From: a bacterium
GTDB taxonomy: Bacteria; Electryoneota; RPQS01
Assembly (NCBI GenBank): GCA_016721565.1
Contig: JADKHW010000005.1
Span: 1 to 64,000 of the forward strand
Reading direction: 5' to 3'
DNA: 64,000 nt
Every line of letters starts with the position of its first letter. Within the stretch, counting starts at the first letter, position 1. Under the pieces are notes generated by a model. The model did no database searches. It saw only the letters and a program-made list of their open reading frames with translations, and was not told the DNA's origin. Below, one piece after another: positions 63,101-64,000 of this stretch. The translations under genes and the position numbers were made by a program.

Positions 63101-64000
63101 GCGACGCCGCAGGCAATCCGACTCACTATTACGACTGGAACAATTTACCCAACATCAATCTCGACAACCCCGAAACCACGCGCTATTACATCGATATGTG
63201 CAAGTACTGGGTCGAAGAATTTGACATCGACGGCTATCGTTGTGACGTGGCATGGGGACCCTTGCAGCGCTCACCTCAATTCTGGGTCGATTGGCGTCGC
63301 GAGTTGAAGAAGATCAAGCCTGAGTTCTTTTTGCTCGGAGAAGCGGGCGCAAGCGATTTCAATATCTTCACGAACCGTTACGACCTTGCATACGATTGGG
63401 CTTTGCACCACGAAGGCGCCGCAGGTTTCTCGAATATGTTCCCCGCAATTCCCAATCTGACCAATCTTACACAGCTTATTACGAATTACGGCTTCCCGTG
63501 GCCGGAATACAAGAACCCGTTCCGCTTCATGGAGAACCATGATGAGGCTCGTTACATCACTGTGAAGACCCCCGCGCAGACGAAACTCGTTTCCGAATTG
63601 TTGCTCACCATTCCCGGCGTCCCGATGATTTATGCCGGCCAAGAAATCGGCGAAACCTCACAACGCGGCACGATCAACTGGGGCAGCGATCCGAACGGAA
63701 TGCTCTCGCATTACTATCGTTTGCTCAACGCGCGCAAGCGTTTGCCCGCCATGCGAGTCGGCGATTTTGATTTATTGACCACCGACCAGCCCGGCCCCTG
63801 CTACGCATTCGCTCGCACCGGTGATGGCATGGACCCGATTGTCTTCTTGGGCAATTTCAGTTCGACTTCGCAGTTGGTCACGGTGAATCTTGATGCGAAT
63901 CTGCTCGGCATTCATCCCGATTCGACTTACGTGGTTTCCGAAATCACAACCTCGACAAGTTTCACCCGCTTGGGTTCCGGAGCTAACCGGAATCTTCACC
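60140..64000 (+). CDS. Modular secreted GH13 alpha-amylase (one frameshift, continues past the window)
   Basis: At least 1280 residues. The ATG at 60140 is chosen because GAGGTG precedes it and it gives signal MIRIAVLLLTFATSLMAQ. Domains in order: two CBM25/26-like modules (WWEPSAPRQGDLVTIYYDAI near residue 16; SWWTPTDPQPGEEITVYYDA near 140); a CBM48/AMPK-beta-like module (NLAGAFNGWST; NEYKFVINGNNWQIDPDNP, about residues 270-365); a glucodextranase C-like module (near 61500-62270); an Ig-like linker. The catalytic barrel then shows DMVINH (63007), GYRCDVAW with the nucleophile Asp at 63244, GEA with the acid Glu at 63340, and ENHDEAR with Asp at 63541. A lost A near 62582 breaks the frame before the catalytic part. 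It opens alpha-1,4-glucans outside the cell. Confidence 0.9.

Overview
The window looks like a chromosomal segment of a Gram-negative bacterium of the FCB superphylum, outside classical Bacteroidetes (Calditrichota, Zixibacteria, KSB1 or Ignavibacteria-like; inference). The reasons are several exported proteins with C-terminal sorting domains of the YPNPFNP type (type IX secretion), a PorV-like protein, two TonB-dependent receptors with carboxypeptidase-regulatory-like N-termini, and FG-GAP/VCBS surface proteins. Base composition is moderate and coding density high. About half of the long genes are broken by single-base shifts, often in homopolymers, while the protein continues perfectly in another frame. 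I treat most of these as consensus (sequencing) errors and give the whole span of each gene; a few look like real remnants and are marked so.

Layout. 0-1.8 kb (minus): start of a heavy-metal efflux adaptor with repeated Cys modules, a small Cys-rich exported protein, tRNA-Gln(CUG). 1.9-4.0 kb: a broken PAS/coiled-coil kinase-like gene. 4.1-9.0 kb: a PabB-PabC fusion, an FG-GAP surface protein, a Dabb-domain protein and an NAD(P)-binding protein. 9.0-9.35 kb: tmRNA, followed by a tightly coupled type I restriction-modification operon (hsdM, hsdS, a DUF4062/AlbA-type remnant, hsdR, a YgjP-like metallopeptidase) up to 17.4 kb. 17.5-24.6 kb (minus): lipoprotein, beta-helix exported protein, TonB receptor, clostripain-like lipoprotein.

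25.4-35.6 kb (plus): a potassium-uptake locus. A sigma-54 response regulator and a HAMP/PAS histidine kinase precede an outer-membrane protein, a 27-residue membrane peptide, kdpF, kdpA, kdpB, kdpC and an unusual KdpD that has no kinase but ends in a PTS EIIA(Ntr)-like domain. 36.2-42.2 kb: NapH-like polyferredoxin, HMA-like periplasmic protein, DUF4337 membrane protein, NtrB/NtrC-type pair, exported rubrerythrin, DUF2231 protein, which may be a redox or metal stress module. 42.2-46.2 kb: secreted beta-propeller and IPT/TIG proteins, and the orphan N-terminus of a gingipain-like protein. 46.4-51 kb (minus): phoB-phoR, a double TRASH/YHS-like exported protein and a T9SS-sorted esterase.

51.2-64 kb (plus): a compact alpha-glucan utilisation locus: TonB receptor, a 1155-residue surface protein, a PorV-like outer-membrane protein, a T9SS-sorted tandem starch-binding-like protein, and a very large modular GH13 amylase that runs off the window. 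It resembles the Sus logic of Bacteroidetes with T9SS components in place of SusD-type lipoproteins. The KdpD-EIIA(Ntr) fusion and this PorV/T9SS glucan locus are the two most interesting items.
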